A model generated the notes under the pieces. The model saw only the letters and a list, made by a program, of their open reading frames with translations, did not search any database and was not told the DNA's origin. From UBA2396 sp038042175 (lineage in GTDB: Bacteria > Planctomycetota > Phycisphaerae > Phycisphaerales > UBA1924), in assembly GCA_964358855.1 (NCBI GenBank), contig CAYHQQ010000049.1:1-29474 (forward strand): 29,474 bases of DNA. Direction: 5' to 3'. Below, piece by piece: positions 18,111 through 26,765 of the stretch. Each line of letters begins with the position of its first letter. Position 1 is the first letter of the stretch. Position numbers and translations under genes: made by a program.

Positions 18111-18261
18111 CAAGACAGGGTTCACCACAGGGGTCACAGAGTGCACAGAGAGATGCAAAGACAGAGGAAAGGAACTGAATTGAATCGATTCAATTCGATC
18201 CCGATTCTCTGCCTTTGGTCGATCTCTGTGCTCTCTGTGCCCTCTGTGGTGAACTGCCTTG
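18111..18261. repeat. 151-bp palindromic element of CACAGAG units
   Basis: The left arm TTCACCACAGGGGTCACAGA then GTGCACAGAGAGAT (18121-18154) is inverted as ATCTCTGTG...CTCTGTGGTGAA (18222-18253). The outer flanks CAAGACAGGG and ACTGCCTTG also roughly match. The centre is a 20-bp perfect palindrome, GAATTGAATCGATTCAATTC (18177-18196). It fills the gap between the HD-GYP gene and murJ and is related in sequence to the element at 8832-8933. As RNA or single-stranded DNA it would form one long hairpin. Confidence 0.85.
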
Positions 18262-18280
18262 TTGGTTCATATCATCTTCC

Positions 18281-19963
18281 ATGAGCACGGACGCTCAACC
18301 TGTACCGACATCGCCGCCGTCGCCCCCACACGACCACCATGAGCTTGGCGGTGCGCTCGCCGGGGCGATCCGTGTGGTCTTCAGTTTCACGCTTCTTTCG
18401 CGGTTTGCGGGGCTTGCCCGTGAGGTGCTCAACGCACGCGTGCTGGGCGACACGCTGGTGGGCTCGGCCTTTGCCGCGGCGTTCATTGTGCCCAATCTCT
18501 TCCGACGCCTCTTTGGCGAGGGGGCTCTCACCGCGGCGTTCCTGCCCGAGTACACGCGGCTGACCAAGGACAATCCCGACCTCGCCCGCCGCCTGGCGTC
18601 GATCGTCATCGCCGCCCTCACGCTCCTGACCGGCGCAATCACGCTGGTGATCGAGGGGATCCTGTTTCTCTCGCTCTCGATGGGCTGGACCGGCAGCGAT
18701 TCGATCCTCTCGGTCAAGCTGACGATGCTCATGCTCCCGATGATGCCGTTGGTCTGCATCACCGCGATCCTGGGCGGGATGCTCCAGGCCCACGGGCGCT
18801 TCGGGCCGCCCGCAGCGGCCCCGATCATCCTCAACGTCTTCATGATCGCCGGCGGGGCCACGCACTTCTTTCTGCCCGATCAGACGCGGGAGGGCACGGC
18901 CTACTGGATCGGCTTTGCCGCCGTCGCCGCCAGCATCGCCCAGATCGCCTGGTCGCTCAGCGCCCTGCGCGGCATCGTGAGCTGGACGCGAGTCTGGCAC
19001 GGCGTGGGACCGGCGGCGACCACGGTGCTGCGGCGATTCGGGCCGGTTGTCATCGGGCTTGGTGCCCTGCAACTCTCGACGATGATCGATCAGCTCATCG
19101 CGATGTGGCCCGTCTGGATCGAGCCCAGCACCACGCGGGCGATCTTCGGCACCGAATCGTTCCCGCTCGATGAGGCCTCCAACGCGATTCTCAGCACCAC
19201 GACCCGTTTCTATCAGTTTCCGCTGGGCGTCTTTGGACTCGCGGTGGCGACGGCCGTCTTCCCGCTCCTCTCGCGCACCGCCAGCGACCCCGCGGCCTTC
19301 GCCCACATGCTCCGGCGCGGGCTGCGGATCTCGCTGCTCATCGGCCTGCCCGCGTCGGCGGGGCTCTTGCTGGCCTCGAACGATCTGGTGAGCGTGATGC
19401 TCGCGGGGGGCAAAGAGAGCTATTCGGCCGACGGAATCGCACGGTCGGCCGCGGTGCTCATCGGGTTTGCACCGGCGGTCTGGGTCTACTCGCTCAACAA
19501 CGTGCTGACCCGGGCGTTCTACTCCCAGGGCAACACAAGAACGCCCATGGCGATCTCCCTGATCAGCGTGGCGCTCAACTTAGTCTTCAACCTTGTGTTG
19601 ATCTGGCCCCTGCGTGAGGCCGGCCTCGCGTGGGCCACGGCGGCTTCGGCGTCGATCCAGTTCGCGATGCTGCTGTTTCTCTGCCGCTCTCGCCTGGGCA
19701 TCACCGCGATCGATCGTCCGACCCTGGGAGCGGCCGCCCGCATTGTTCTGTGCACGCTCGTGATGTCAGGAGCCGTCTGGGCAACGGGGTACTTTCTTCC
19801 GCACACCGACACGTGGGCGACGCACGCGTACCGCCTGGCGGCGATCGTCGCTGTGGGCATGGGCTCGTTCGCGCTGGTCGCCTTCGCACTTGGCCTTCCC
19901 GAACTCCGCTGGGTGACCCAGAAGGGTCCCAAGGGCGGTGCGGGGGCGTATCTGACCGAGTAA
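18281..19963 (+). CDS. murJ: Lipid II flippase MurJ
   Basis: 560 residues. MurJ moves lipid II across the inner membrane for peptidoglycan synthesis. The N-terminal core SFTLLSRFAGLAREVLNARV and FIVPNLFRRLFGEGALTAAF are family hallmarks, including the Arg residues lining the cavity. About 13-14 hydrophobic segments follow. The start at 18281 is the first ATG after the palindromic element; the open frame before it is repeat sequence (VDLCALCALCGE). A Pro/His-rich disordered stretch of about 25 residues precedes the first membrane helix. It is followed nine bases later by the SDR gene, so the two are probably cotranscribed. Its presence supports peptidoglycan in this organism. Confidence 0.95.
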   Translation: MSTDAQPVPTSPPSPPHDHHELGGALAGAIRVVFSFTLLSRFAGLAREVLNARVLGDTLVGSAFAAAFIVPNLFRRLFGEGALTAAFLPEYTRLTKDNPDLARRLASIVIAALTLLTGAITLVIEGILFLSLSMGWTGSDSILSVKLTMLMLPMMPLVCITAILGGMLQAHGRFGPPAAAPIILNVFMIAGGATHFFLPDQTREGTAYWIGFAAVAASIAQIAWSLSALRGIVSWTRVWHGVGPAATTVLRRFGPVVIGLGALQLSTMIDQLIAMWPVWIEPSTTRAIFGTESFPLDEASNAILSTTTRFYQFPLGVFGLAVATAVFPLLSRTASDPAAFAHMLRRGLRISLLIGLPASAGLLLASNDLVSVMLAGGKESYSADGIARSAAVLIGFAPAVWVYSLNNVLTRAFYSQGNTRTPMAISLISVALNLVFNLVLIWPLREAGLAWATAASASIQFAMLLFLCRSRLGITAIDRPTLGAAARIVLCTLVMSGAVWATGYFLPHTDTWATHAYRLAAIVAVGMGSFALVAFALGLPELRWVTQKGPKGGAGAYLTE

Positions 19964-19972
19964 CCTCTTGCC

Positions 19973-20782
19973 ATGCCCCCGATCAACCTGACCGACAAGC
20001 CCATCGCGATCACCGGAGCCAGCAGCGGCATCGGGCGTGCCACGGCCCTGGCATGTGCCCGCGCGGGCATGCCTGTGGTTCTTGGAGCTCGGCGTCTGGA
20101 TCGGCTCGAAGCCTTGGTCGCGGAGATCAAGGGCGCGGGTGGGCGGGCGATCGCGGTGGCGATGAACGTCGATCTCGAGAGCGATTGCCGGATGCTCATC
20201 GACCGCACCGTCGAGTCGTTCGGCGGCATCTACAGCGTCTTCGCTAACGCGGGGTTCGGCCTTGAAGGGGCCGCGTGCGAGCTCACCAACAAGCAGTGGC
20301 TCGAGATCATGCAGACGAACTTCTGGGGCACGGTCTTCACCGTGCGCCCGGCGGTTGAGCGCATGCTCGCGGCGGGCAAAGGACACGTGCTGATCTGCTC
20401 GAGCTGTGTCTCGAAGGTGGGCCTGCCGCTGCATTCGGCGTACTCGGCCACCAAGGCGATGCAGGACCACCTGGGGCGCGCGATGCGGATCGAACTCGCC
20501 CCCAAGGGCATCCATGTCTCGACCGTCCACCCCATAGGCACGGTCTCGGAGTTTTCCGACAAGACCGCCGAACTTTCTGGGGGCACCCGCAAGGCCATCC
20601 GCACGCCCGATCGAATGAAGCAAACGGCGGATGTCGTCGCGGCCGCGGTCGTGCGGTGCTTGCGAAGGCCTCGGGGTGAGGTCTGGACGAGCACACGGAT
20701 GCGTCTGGCGCTGGCGGCGATGACGGCCTTTCCGGAGCTTGGCGATTGGTACCTCGCTCGCCGGCTTCGTAGTCGCCAATAA
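19973..20782 (+). CDS. Short-chain dehydrogenase/reductase (classical SDR)
   Basis: 269 residues. The Rossmann nucleotide-binding motif TGASSGIG lies at residues 14-21, NAG at 92-94, and the active-site Ser143/144 with YSATK (Tyr157, Lys161). Arg-containing LGARRLDRL after the second strand suggests NADP preference. Substrate cannot be told from sequence. It begins nine bases after murJ on the same strand, so an operon is likely. It ends just before a hairpin shared with the convergent gene. The C-terminus is short and basic. Confidence 0.93.
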   Translation: MPPINLTDKPIAITGASSGIGRATALACARAGMPVVLGARRLDRLEALVAEIKGAGGRAIAVAMNVDLESDCRMLIDRTVESFGGIYSVFANAGFGLEGAACELTNKQWLEIMQTNFWGTVFTVRPAVERMLAAGKGHVLICSSCVSKVGLPLHSAYSATKAMQDHLGRAMRIELAPKGIHVSTVHPIGTVSEFSDKTAELSGGTRKAIRTPDRMKQTADVVAAAVVRCLRRPRGEVWTSTRMRLALAAMTAFPELGDWYLARRLRSRQ

Positions 20783-20815
20783 AAGAAGCGGGCGTCCCCT
20801 CACAGGGCGCCCGCC
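20776..20815 (-). terminator. Terminator of the FG-rich protein gene, possibly bidirectional
   Basis: GCGGGCG (20788-20794) pairs with CGCCCGC (20808-20814), and the inner CCC/GGG can extend the stem. Read on the minus strand it is followed by TTCTTTTATT, a usable U-rich tract for the gene whose stop is at 20847. On the plus strand it follows the SDR stop but lacks a T run. Confidence 0.75.
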
Positions 20816-20846
20816 TTGAAACTGCTCGTGTGATCGCGCCGGCGGA

Positions 20847-21806
20847 TCAGGCCGCGTCGCGGCAGAGACCGATGTTGCGACGGAAGGTCGCCTCGGCCTG
20901 CTGCTGGTTGACGAACTGATTGGCGAATTGGGTGTTGGCCTGGGCGTTGTAGCCAAAGCCGTTGAACCCGTTCTGCCACGCGGCGAAGAAGGGGTTGAAG
21001 CCGCCCTGGAAGAACTGGTTCCCGAAGGTCGGCTGGGTGAAGCCGGGCTGGGTGTAGCCGGTCTGGTTGAACGCGGCCTGATTGAACCAGGGCTGTCCAT
21101 AGAAGCCCTGCGTGTTCCAGCCGGTGTTGAACGTGGGGACGCCCCAGGGCGTGGTGTTGAACGGAGTGTTCCAGCCGGTGTTGAAGGGCGTCACGCCGTT
21201 GCCCGTGTTGAAGCCGGGAGTTGTGTTGAAGCCGGGGGTGGTGTTGAAGCCGCCCTGATAGCCGGTGGGGTAGGTGCCGGTGGGGTAGCCGCAGTTCTGG
21301 TAGCCCCAGCTCTGCGGAGCGTACTGGCCGTTGAACTGATTGCCGAACTGGCTATTGAACTGGCCATTGAACGGGCCGCCGAATTGGGCGTTGAAGTTGG
21401 TCGGATACTGCCCGGTGAAGGGCGAATAACCCGGGGTGAAGCCGAAGGGCTGGTTCCAGCCGGTGTTGAAGCCGGGGGTCGTGTTCACGTAGGGGTTGAA
21501 CCCGAAGCTGGGCGTAAAGCCGTTGAAAGCGGTGTAGGGGTTGAAGTAGGTGGGCTGATTGAAGCCGGTGGCGCCGAAGCCGTTCCACGGCTGACCGACG
21601 AACGGCACGGCGTTCTGCGGCGTGAAGCCGGGAACGAACTGGCCGGTGGGGTCGGTCTGGCAGGGAGTGGGGCCGTAGAAGTAGCCGTTGGGCCAGAAGT
21701 TGCTGGTTCCGCAGTAGGGGTTGGTGTGACCCATGCCGGCGACGGGCCCGGTGGTGGGGCCGGCGGTGGTGGCGTGGGGCGTGTTGTTCGTGGTGCAGTT
21801 GCTCAA
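20847..21806 (-). CDS. FG/NQ-rich low-complexity (prion-like) protein
   Basis: 319 residues. The start is TTG: AAGGAG lies seven bases before it, and the sequence becomes protein-like only from there (MSNCTTNNTPHATT). No signal peptide or membrane helix is seen. Almost the whole chain is a repeat of Phe, Asn, Gly, Thr, Gln and Pro with Tyr/Trp at regular spacing (units such as PGFNTG, FNTTPGF, GWNTPF, NGQFNSQF). There are few charges and little Lys. A short C-terminal tail (EATFRRNIGLCRDAA) is charged. The composition resembles prion-like or FG-type domains that form condensates. It is divergent from the STN-like gene across about 500 bp. No function is known; a scaffold or phase-separating role is a guess. 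Expression is made likely by the strong ribosome binding site and terminator. Confidence 0.8.
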   Translation of the reverse strand: MSNCTTNNTPHATTAGPTTGPVAGMGHTNPYCGTSNFWPNGYFYGPTPCQTDPTGQFVPGFTPQNAVPFVGQPWNGFGATGFNQPTYFNPYTAFNGFTPSFGFNPYVNTTPGFNTGWNQPFGFTPGYSPFTGQYPTNFNAQFGGPFNGQFNSQFGNQFNGQYAPQSWGYQNCGYPTGTYPTGYQGGFNTTPGFNTTPGFNTGNGVTPFNTGWNTPFNTTPWGVPTFNTGWNTQGFYGQPWFNQAAFNQTGYTQPGFTQPTFGNQFFQGGFNPFFAAWQNGFNGFGYNAQANTQFANQFVNQQQAEATFRRNIGLCRDAA

Positions 21807-22303
21807 TCGAAGCTCCTTATCTCGAGTCCATCCGAGCCGTCGAGCCAACCTGGCCGAACGAACCGTTCGTCGGCAGGCGGCACGCGGATATCGGTCCATA
21901 GCGATCGGTCCATCCCTGGCCGATGCCCGGGCCGCACATCGCGGCCCGTGCAACGACAATTCCCGGAACGCGTGAGTCTTTCACCAAAAGTGGAAAGTAC
22001 CCCCGGGAAGATTCCCATCGGGCAAATTCCTCCCCGACTCCAGCGGCGGAGCGGCGGCCGGGGCGACTTGGGAGGTGCCGAACAACAAATTCCGGGCCTC
22101 GCTGGAACCCGGCAAGGCGTGCGGAGTCAGATCCGGTCACGATCGGGGGGGTGCCCCGAGTCCAATACCCCCCCGGGTGTGCGGATTCGGTCAAGGTTCG
22201 GGATATATTGGCCGATCCAGTTTCCGGCAGGTTCGCGTCGATTATGGTGTACGATGTACACCAGCCAAGTGCCGCCCGATGGGCAAACGCCAAGGAGTCC
22301 GTG
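21807..22303. other. 497-bp divergent intergenic region with hairpins
   Basis: It separates the FG-rich gene (minus) from the STN-like gene (plus). No credible gene is seen. It holds a hairpin of GGGGGGGT and ACCCCCCC (22145-22152 and 22167-22174), a short palindrome CCGAACGAACCGTTCGTCGG near 21853-21872, and an operator-like inverted repeat described separately. Promoters for both genes must lie here, but no consensus -35/-10 pair stands out. Confidence 0.5.
22246..22262 (+). promoter_or_regulatory. Operator-like inverted repeat before the STN-like gene
   Basis: GGTGTAC-GAT-GTACACC is a perfect 7+3+7 inverted repeat, 41 bases before the ATG. A weak promoter (TTTCCG, 17 bases, TATGGT at 22244-22249) overlaps it, so a bound dimer would block or steer RNA polymerase. 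The regulator is unknown. It could also be a chance palindrome. Confidence 0.4.
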
Positions 22304-23275
22304 ATGCTGACCACAAGAACGATGTCCCAGAGTCTGATCGCCGCGAGTGTGCTTTCGTTCGCGGGATCGACGTTCGCGCAGACGTCGCCGCCTTCGGACG
22401 CCAAGCCCGAGGCCAAGTCGAGCGACGCGGCTCGCGGGCTCAACGTTTCGACGCTCCGGGCGGCGCCGGTGCATCCGGGCACGCAGACGCTCATGAAGCT
22501 GATGCGCACAGTGACCATCGAGTTCAAGGACAACACGCTCGAGGACTGCATGAAGTTCCTCCACGACGTCACGGGCGTGGACATGGAGATCTTCTGGATC
22601 GACGACAAGAACGGCACGGGCCTGGCCAAGGACACCCAGATCAACGTCACCGTCAAGAACCTGACGGCCCTGGCTCTGCTCGAGAAGGTCCTCGACAAGT
22701 CCGGCAACGAGCTCGCCGGCGGCGGCGGAGCGACCTGGCAGCTCACCGACGGCGGCAGCCTGCAGATCGGCACCAAGGACCGTCTCAACAAGTTCCGTCG
22801 CCTTGAGATCTACGACATCAGCGACATGCTCTTCCAGACCACCAACAAGACCAACGTGCCGCAGTTCGATCTGCAGCAGGCCTTCCAGGGCAGCGCCGGC
22901 GGCGGTGGCGGTGGCGGCGGCGGACAGAGCCCGTTCAACAACCAGAACAACCAGAACCAGGACAACATCCCCTCCCGCGAGGAGCAGGCCAAAACCATCC
23001 GCACGCTCATCACGAGCCTGGTCGAGACCGATCAGTGGTCGGACAACGGCGGCGACGGCGGCTCGATCACCTACTGGCAGGGCACGCTGCTCATCAACGC
23101 TCCCGACTACATGCACCGCCAGGTCGACGGGTACAAGTTCTGGCCCAACTCCTCCCAGAGCGTGGGCGTTCGCAACGGTCGGCGTTACGTGATGCTCGAC
23201 TCCAAGGTCCAGTACATCAGCCCGCCAACCTTCACAACCCGTGAGATCCAGGCGGTCACCGGCGGCGGACGCTGA
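22304..23275 (+). CDS. Exported STN/secretin-N-like protein
   Basis: 323 residues. The ATG at 22304 has AAGGAG six bases upstream and starts a signal peptide (MLTTRTMSQSLIAASVLSFA then GSTFAQ). Residues about 65-150 (NTLEDCMKFLHDVTGVDMEI, then INVTVKNLTALALLEKVLDK) match the short beta-alpha-beta fold of secretin and TonB-receptor N-terminal (STN) domains. These sit in the periplasm and contact partner proteins. A Gly run (nine Gly) and an NQ-rich linker follow, then a second alpha/beta segment (RTLITSLVETDQWSDNGG, TLLINAPDYMHRQVDGY). No outer-membrane secretin pore domain is present. It is probably a periplasmic protein; its partner is unknown. A hairpin terminator follows. Confidence 0.85.
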   Translation: MLTTRTMSQSLIAASVLSFAGSTFAQTSPPSDAKPEAKSSDAARGLNVSTLRAAPVHPGTQTLMKLMRTVTIEFKDNTLEDCMKFLHDVTGVDMEIFWIDDKNGTGLAKDTQINVTVKNLTALALLEKVLDKSGNELAGGGGATWQLTDGGSLQIGTKDRLNKFRRLEIYDISDMLFQTTNKTNVPQFDLQQAFQGSAGGGGGGGGGQSPFNNQNNQNQDNIPSREEQAKTIRTLITSLVETDQWSDNGGDGGSITYWQGTLLINAPDYMHRQVDGYKFWPNSSQSVGVRNGRRYVMLDSKVQYISPPTFTTREIQAVTGGGR

Positions 23276-23303
23276 TCCACGAGGCTTTGCACTGACCCCT
23301 CCC

Positions 23304-23336
23304 GAACCCGCGGCCCGGTCCGCGGGTTCTTTGCTT
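23304..23336 (+). terminator. Terminator of the STN-like gene
   Basis: GAACCCGCGG pairs with CCGCGGGTTC around a CCCGGT loop, followed by TTTGCTT. The stem is strong and the T tract moderate. It lies 28 bases after the stop. Confidence 0.75.
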
Positions 23337-23414
23337 CCCGCGTCAGCCCCCTGAAACCGTCCAACCCGAATCACTATCATGTCTCATGGAGTTCCGCGCT
23401 CCGGGAGGTATGCC

Positions 23415-24026
23415 GTGCCGCAAAGATTCGTCGTCGATGGTGTTGATCAGGACTCAAATCCCGTCCGCAAGTACGTCGAGGCCGAATCGCTCGCCGACGC
23501 CGAGGCCGCGGTGGCAAACGCCGGCGTCACCGTTCATTCGATCGCGCGCACGGGCACCGCTCCCGTTCCCGCGGCGATGAGCGGGCATCCGGGGGGCACG
23601 GGCGACGCCAGCGACTCGGCCCAGCCCGGGGTCGAGCAGACCCTGTGGGACGGCACGCCCAGCCAGTGGCCCAATCTGTGGCGATACCTGCTCATCATCA
23701 CGATCCCCTGGGCACTCTGGGTCGCGCTGGTGATCGCCAACACTCGCATCACCCTCACGTCGCAGAGGCTGCGGATCCGTCGCGGGGTGTTCTCGACGGC
23801 GATCGAGGAGATCGAGCTCTACCGTGTCCACGACTCGGCGATGACGCAGTCGTTCATCCAGCGGCTCTTCGCCCTGGGCACTGTGCACCTCCAGACGCAC
23901 GACGCCTCGCTGCCCCACGTCTATCTCGACAACATCGCTAGCGCGTTCCAGCTCCGCGAGACCATCCGCCAGGCGGTGGAGCGTGTCCGTCGCGTCCAGA
24001 AAGTCCGCGAGATCGATCTGTCTTGA
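23415..24026 (+). CDS. Membrane protein with bacterial PH (bPH2/YdbS-like) domain
   Basis: 203 residues. The GTG at 23415 is preceded by GGGAGG at six bases, better than the ATG 36 bases earlier. Residues 1-45 (RFVVDGVDQDSNPVRKYVEA...ADAEAAVANAGVTVHSI) form a small alpha/beta domain like the N-terminal segment of type II secretion F proteins. A disordered Gly/Ala-rich linker follows, then one membrane segment (YLLIITIPWALWVALVIAN, about residues 91-109). The bPH2 domain (TRITLTSQRLRIRRGVFSTA to the end) contains the typical ELYRVHDSAMTQSFIQRLFALGTV pattern. bPH2 proteins are membrane-associated, with mostly unknown ligands. It is convergent with the next gene, with 17 bases between stops. Confidence 0.88.
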   Translation: MPQRFVVDGVDQDSNPVRKYVEAESLADAEAAVANAGVTVHSIARTGTAPVPAAMSGHPGGTGDASDSAQPGVEQTLWDGTPSQWPNLWRYLLIITIPWALWVALVIANTRITLTSQRLRIRRGVFSTAIEEIELYRVHDSAMTQSFIQRLFALGTVHLQTHDASLPHVYLDNIASAFQLRETIRQAVERVRRVQKVREIDLS

Positions 24027-24043
24027 GCGGGGGAGCCCGGGCG

Positions 24044-24430
24044 TTACGCCTGGTTGAACTTGTCGATCACGCCCGCGATGCGCGCGGGCCCGACGACCCG
24101 CGATCCGGTTTGGATCGCCGACTGGGCCGCGACCGCGAACGCGTGACGGGAGACGAGCATCGCCACCGGATGCACACCCGACAGTTCCGCCAGGTGCTCG
24201 ACGACTCTTCGGTCGGTGCGTGAGAGGCCCAAGCGACGCGACATCGAGATGAACGCCAGGTCGGTCTGCGGCTGAGAAATCCACCAGCGCACGCCCAGAA
24301 TCGCGACGAGCAGGAGGGCCGCCAGAATGGCCGCTCCCGTCCACGCCACGATCGCCCACATCGGCATGGGCCCGGGGGGCAGTGCATCGCCCGTCACCAG
24401 TCGCATGGGTTCATCGGCAAGAGTCCACAT
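24044..24430 (-). CDS. Small single-pass membrane protein
   Basis: 128 residues. One hydrophobic segment (AIVAWTGAAILAALLLVAIL, about residues 26-45) is followed by a cytoplasmic-looking helical domain (SMSRRLGLSRTDRRVVEHLA). The ATG at 24430 is two bases after the stop of the HEAT-type gene, and GGAGG lies ten bases upstream inside that gene, so translation is probably coupled. I do not recognise the family. The pairing suggests the two proteins act together. Confidence 0.78.
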   Translation of the reverse strand: MWTLADEPMRLVTGDALPPGPMPMWAIVAWTGAAILAALLLVAILGVRWWISQPQTDLAFISMSRRLGLSRTDRRVVEHLAELSGVHPVAMLVSRHAFAVAAQSAIQTGSRVVGPARIAGVIDKFNQA

Positions 24431-24432
24431 GA

Positions 24433-26517
24433 TCAGGTGCCCTCCATGAGCTGGGCGCCGGGGGCGCCCTGGCGAGCCACGTCCATCATCTCAAGGCACG
24501 CCGCGGCACGAGTCCTGACCCCAGGCTCGACGTCTGTTGCGGCACATCGGCGGAGGAGTTCGACGGCCTCGTCGGTACCTGATCCGCCGCGGATGAGCCC
24601 TCCGACGCCCATGAGCCGTTCGGTGAGCCACACGCCCGCCATGCGGTGGATCGCTCGATCGTCCTCGAGCATGCGTGAGGTCGCCTCGCCGGCGATGGCC
24701 GCGGTCAGGCTGGTGGAGTCGTCGTCGAGCAGGGTCATCGCGCGGATGGCCGAGGCCCGCACCCGGTGGTGCCCGTCGCCCTTGAGCTCGATCACAGTGG
24801 CACGGGAAAGGACGCTGGGCTCCTTGCGCCTGATCCGCACGAGGGCCTCCAGAGCGTTGGAGCGAAGCCGGCCGTCCTGCGCTTCGAGGCAGCCGCGAAG
24901 CGTCGCACCGGCGCGCTCGGCATCCGCATCGCCCAGGGCCGTGGCCGCGGCGGATGCCCAGCGGAGCACCGCGGGATCGTGCGCTTCCCGCCAGCCGGCC
25001 AGGGCGGCGGGAATGAGAATGTCGGCGAGCTCGCCTCCGAGGCCAAGAGCACGGATCGTGCGGGCGATGGCCAGGCGTCGGGCGTGATCGCAATCACTCC
25101 AAAGACTTCGGGCGGCGTCGAGCGTGCCCATTCGATCGACCGCGAGCATGCGGCGGAGCGTGACGCGCGAGGCGGAATCCGACGGCGCCAGCCACGCCGC
25201 GACGCCCTGGCGGCTCCTGGCCGCCGCGATCGCTCGCACGCGCTGGTGGGGACTTCGCCCGAGAGAGTCCCAGGGCGCAGCGAGAACGTTGCAATGTGCA
25301 AGTCTCAGCGCCGCGGTACCCGCCACGCGTTGGTCGTGGTCGAATGCCAGGTCGCTCAGCAGCTCGGCGGGAACCTCGCGTGCGGCGGTGTAACGCACCT
25401 TGGGGTCGATGTCGCCCAGCAGCGAGCCAACGTACTCGTCGATCAGGTGGTGCGAGGCGCCGCTCAGGACAGCGAGCTTGATCGCGCCGCAGCGTGCGGG
25501 CCCGCTCAGCCTCACGAGCTGTGCCAACGTTGGCAGCCCGGTCCAGGCGACGCGTTTCTCGCTCGCCACGCCTCCCGCGCCGCGCACGCACTGAGCGCGC
25601 AGCGGGTTGGCCGCCAGATGCCAGGAGCGGAGCACAACCTCGTGCTCGCCGGTTTCCCTTGCGCGCCCGAGTCGATCGGTTGCAGCGGGTGAAACTTCGG
25701 AACATGCGGCGAGCCGCCAGGCCGTGTCGCGCATCTCGGGGCCGTGCGTGCCGCGGATGGCGCTGAGGAGGGCGCCGACCTCAGGCCCGTTCGCGCGGAC
25801 CCAGCGCCAGAGGCGACTCTCGCGATCGTGGGGCGAGAGCAGAAGGGCCAGGGCGGCCATCACGCCCCGGCGCTGGTGGATCGCGTAGGCGCAGGCGGCA
25901 CGAAGGAGCTCCTCTTCCACGATGCCGCCTGAAACGCCCGACTCCGCGGCCCTTGCGGCGGCCCGCGTGAGCACGCGCTCGGCGATGAGGCCTGCCTGTG
26001 GATCGGCGAGCAGGTCCACCGCAAGCCCCAGGTGCTCGTCACGATCGAGCGCGAAGAGGCAGGCCGCCATGGCGTGGCGGGTAGTGGGCGATGGATCGGA
26101 GGCGAGTTGAGTGAAGACGCGCGACCACGAGCCTTTGAATCCGGAGAGGAGTTGTTGCCGAATATCGGCGTCGAACTCGGGCCAGCGTCGCACGATCGCG
26201 GCGCAGGCTTGCAGTCGCGAGTCGGCCTGCGGGACCAGCAGCGCGCGTTTGAGCGCATCGAGCCAACGTCGCGGCATGGACTCGAGAGCGGCGTGGACGA
26301 GTATCGGCCCGAGCGCGGAAAGTTCCTCGCGCGAGGCGACCAGAGCGGCCTCGCGGGCCGCGGCGACGTGCTGAAAAGCGGTTCGACAGCCCGACGTGGG
26401 ATGTGCGGAGATTTGCTTCAATCCGCGGGGGTGCTGAAAACGTTGCCCACGTCCAGTAGATGGTCGCGGGTGGAGAAACGACAATAGGTTGGGTAAGGTC
26501 AATTTTCGGGTAGACAT
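24433..26517 (-). CDS. HEAT-repeat-like helical protein
   Basis: 694 residues from the ATG at 26517, where the frame becomes protein-like (MSTRKLTLPNLLSFLHPRP); a longer frame upstream is arginine- and cysteine-rich and unsupported. The chain is almost entirely short paired helices rich in Ala, Leu and Arg, for example DPKVRYTAAREVPAEL, RLRSNALEALVRIRR, HHRVRASAIRAMTLLDDD and PGVRTRAAACLEMM. These match HEAT/armadillo-type repeats, which form curved scaffolds for protein binding. No signal peptide or membrane segment is present. The sequence AAGAGT..ACTCTT just before the ATG can fold as a small hairpin with the AGGA in its loop. It is cotranscribed with the membrane protein that follows. Its partner is unknown. 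Confidence 0.82.
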   Translation of the reverse strand: MSTRKLTLPNLLSFLHPRPSTGRGQRFQHPRGLKQISAHPTSGCRTAFQHVAAAREAALVASREELSALGPILVHAALESMPRRWLDALKRALLVPQADSRLQACAAIVRRWPEFDADIRQQLLSGFKGSWSRVFTQLASDPSPTTRHAMAACLFALDRDEHLGLAVDLLADPQAGLIAERVLTRAAARAAESGVSGGIVEEELLRAACAYAIHQRRGVMAALALLLSPHDRESRLWRWVRANGPEVGALLSAIRGTHGPEMRDTAWRLAACSEVSPAATDRLGRARETGEHEVVLRSWHLAANPLRAQCVRGAGGVASEKRVAWTGLPTLAQLVRLSGPARCGAIKLAVLSGASHHLIDEYVGSLLGDIDPKVRYTAAREVPAELLSDLAFDHDQRVAGTAALRLAHCNVLAAPWDSLGRSPHQRVRAIAAARSRQGVAAWLAPSDSASRVTLRRMLAVDRMGTLDAARSLWSDCDHARRLAIARTIRALGLGGELADILIPAALAGWREAHDPAVLRWASAAATALGDADAERAGATLRGCLEAQDGRLRSNALEALVRIRRKEPSVLSRATVIELKGDGHHRVRASAIRAMTLLDDDSTSLTAAIAGEATSRMLEDDRAIHRMAGVWLTERLMGVGGLIRGGSGTDEAVELLRRCAATDVEPGVRTRAAACLEMMDVARQGAPGAQLMEGT

Positions 26518-26522
26518 TTGTG

Positions 26523-26541
26523 AAGAGTCCTGTAAACTCTT
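26523..26541 (-). promoter_or_regulatory. Small hairpin in the leader of the HEAT-type gene
   Basis: Read on the minus strand, AAGAGT-TTACAGG-ACTCTT lies five bases before the ATG and has the AGG of the likely ribosome binding site in its loop. It could tune translation. The 6-bp stem is short, so chance is possible. Confidence 0.35.
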
Positions 26542-26765
26542 GCAGGCGTGATCGGTACACCGCCGTCGCTTTTGGTGATGACGAAACCAGAAGTTACTTG
26601 CTCTTTGTTTGGTTCGTTGGATTCGGCCGGATTTGGAGCAGTCGTCCGAGAGTGCGCGGCACTTTCGACCGCAGTATCGGCAGGACGGGGGAGTCGTCCG
26701 CCGAGAGTCGGGGCGAGCGAGAGAGCTTACTGGCCGAAGTCCGAGAAGACTGAGGCTGGAGATCA

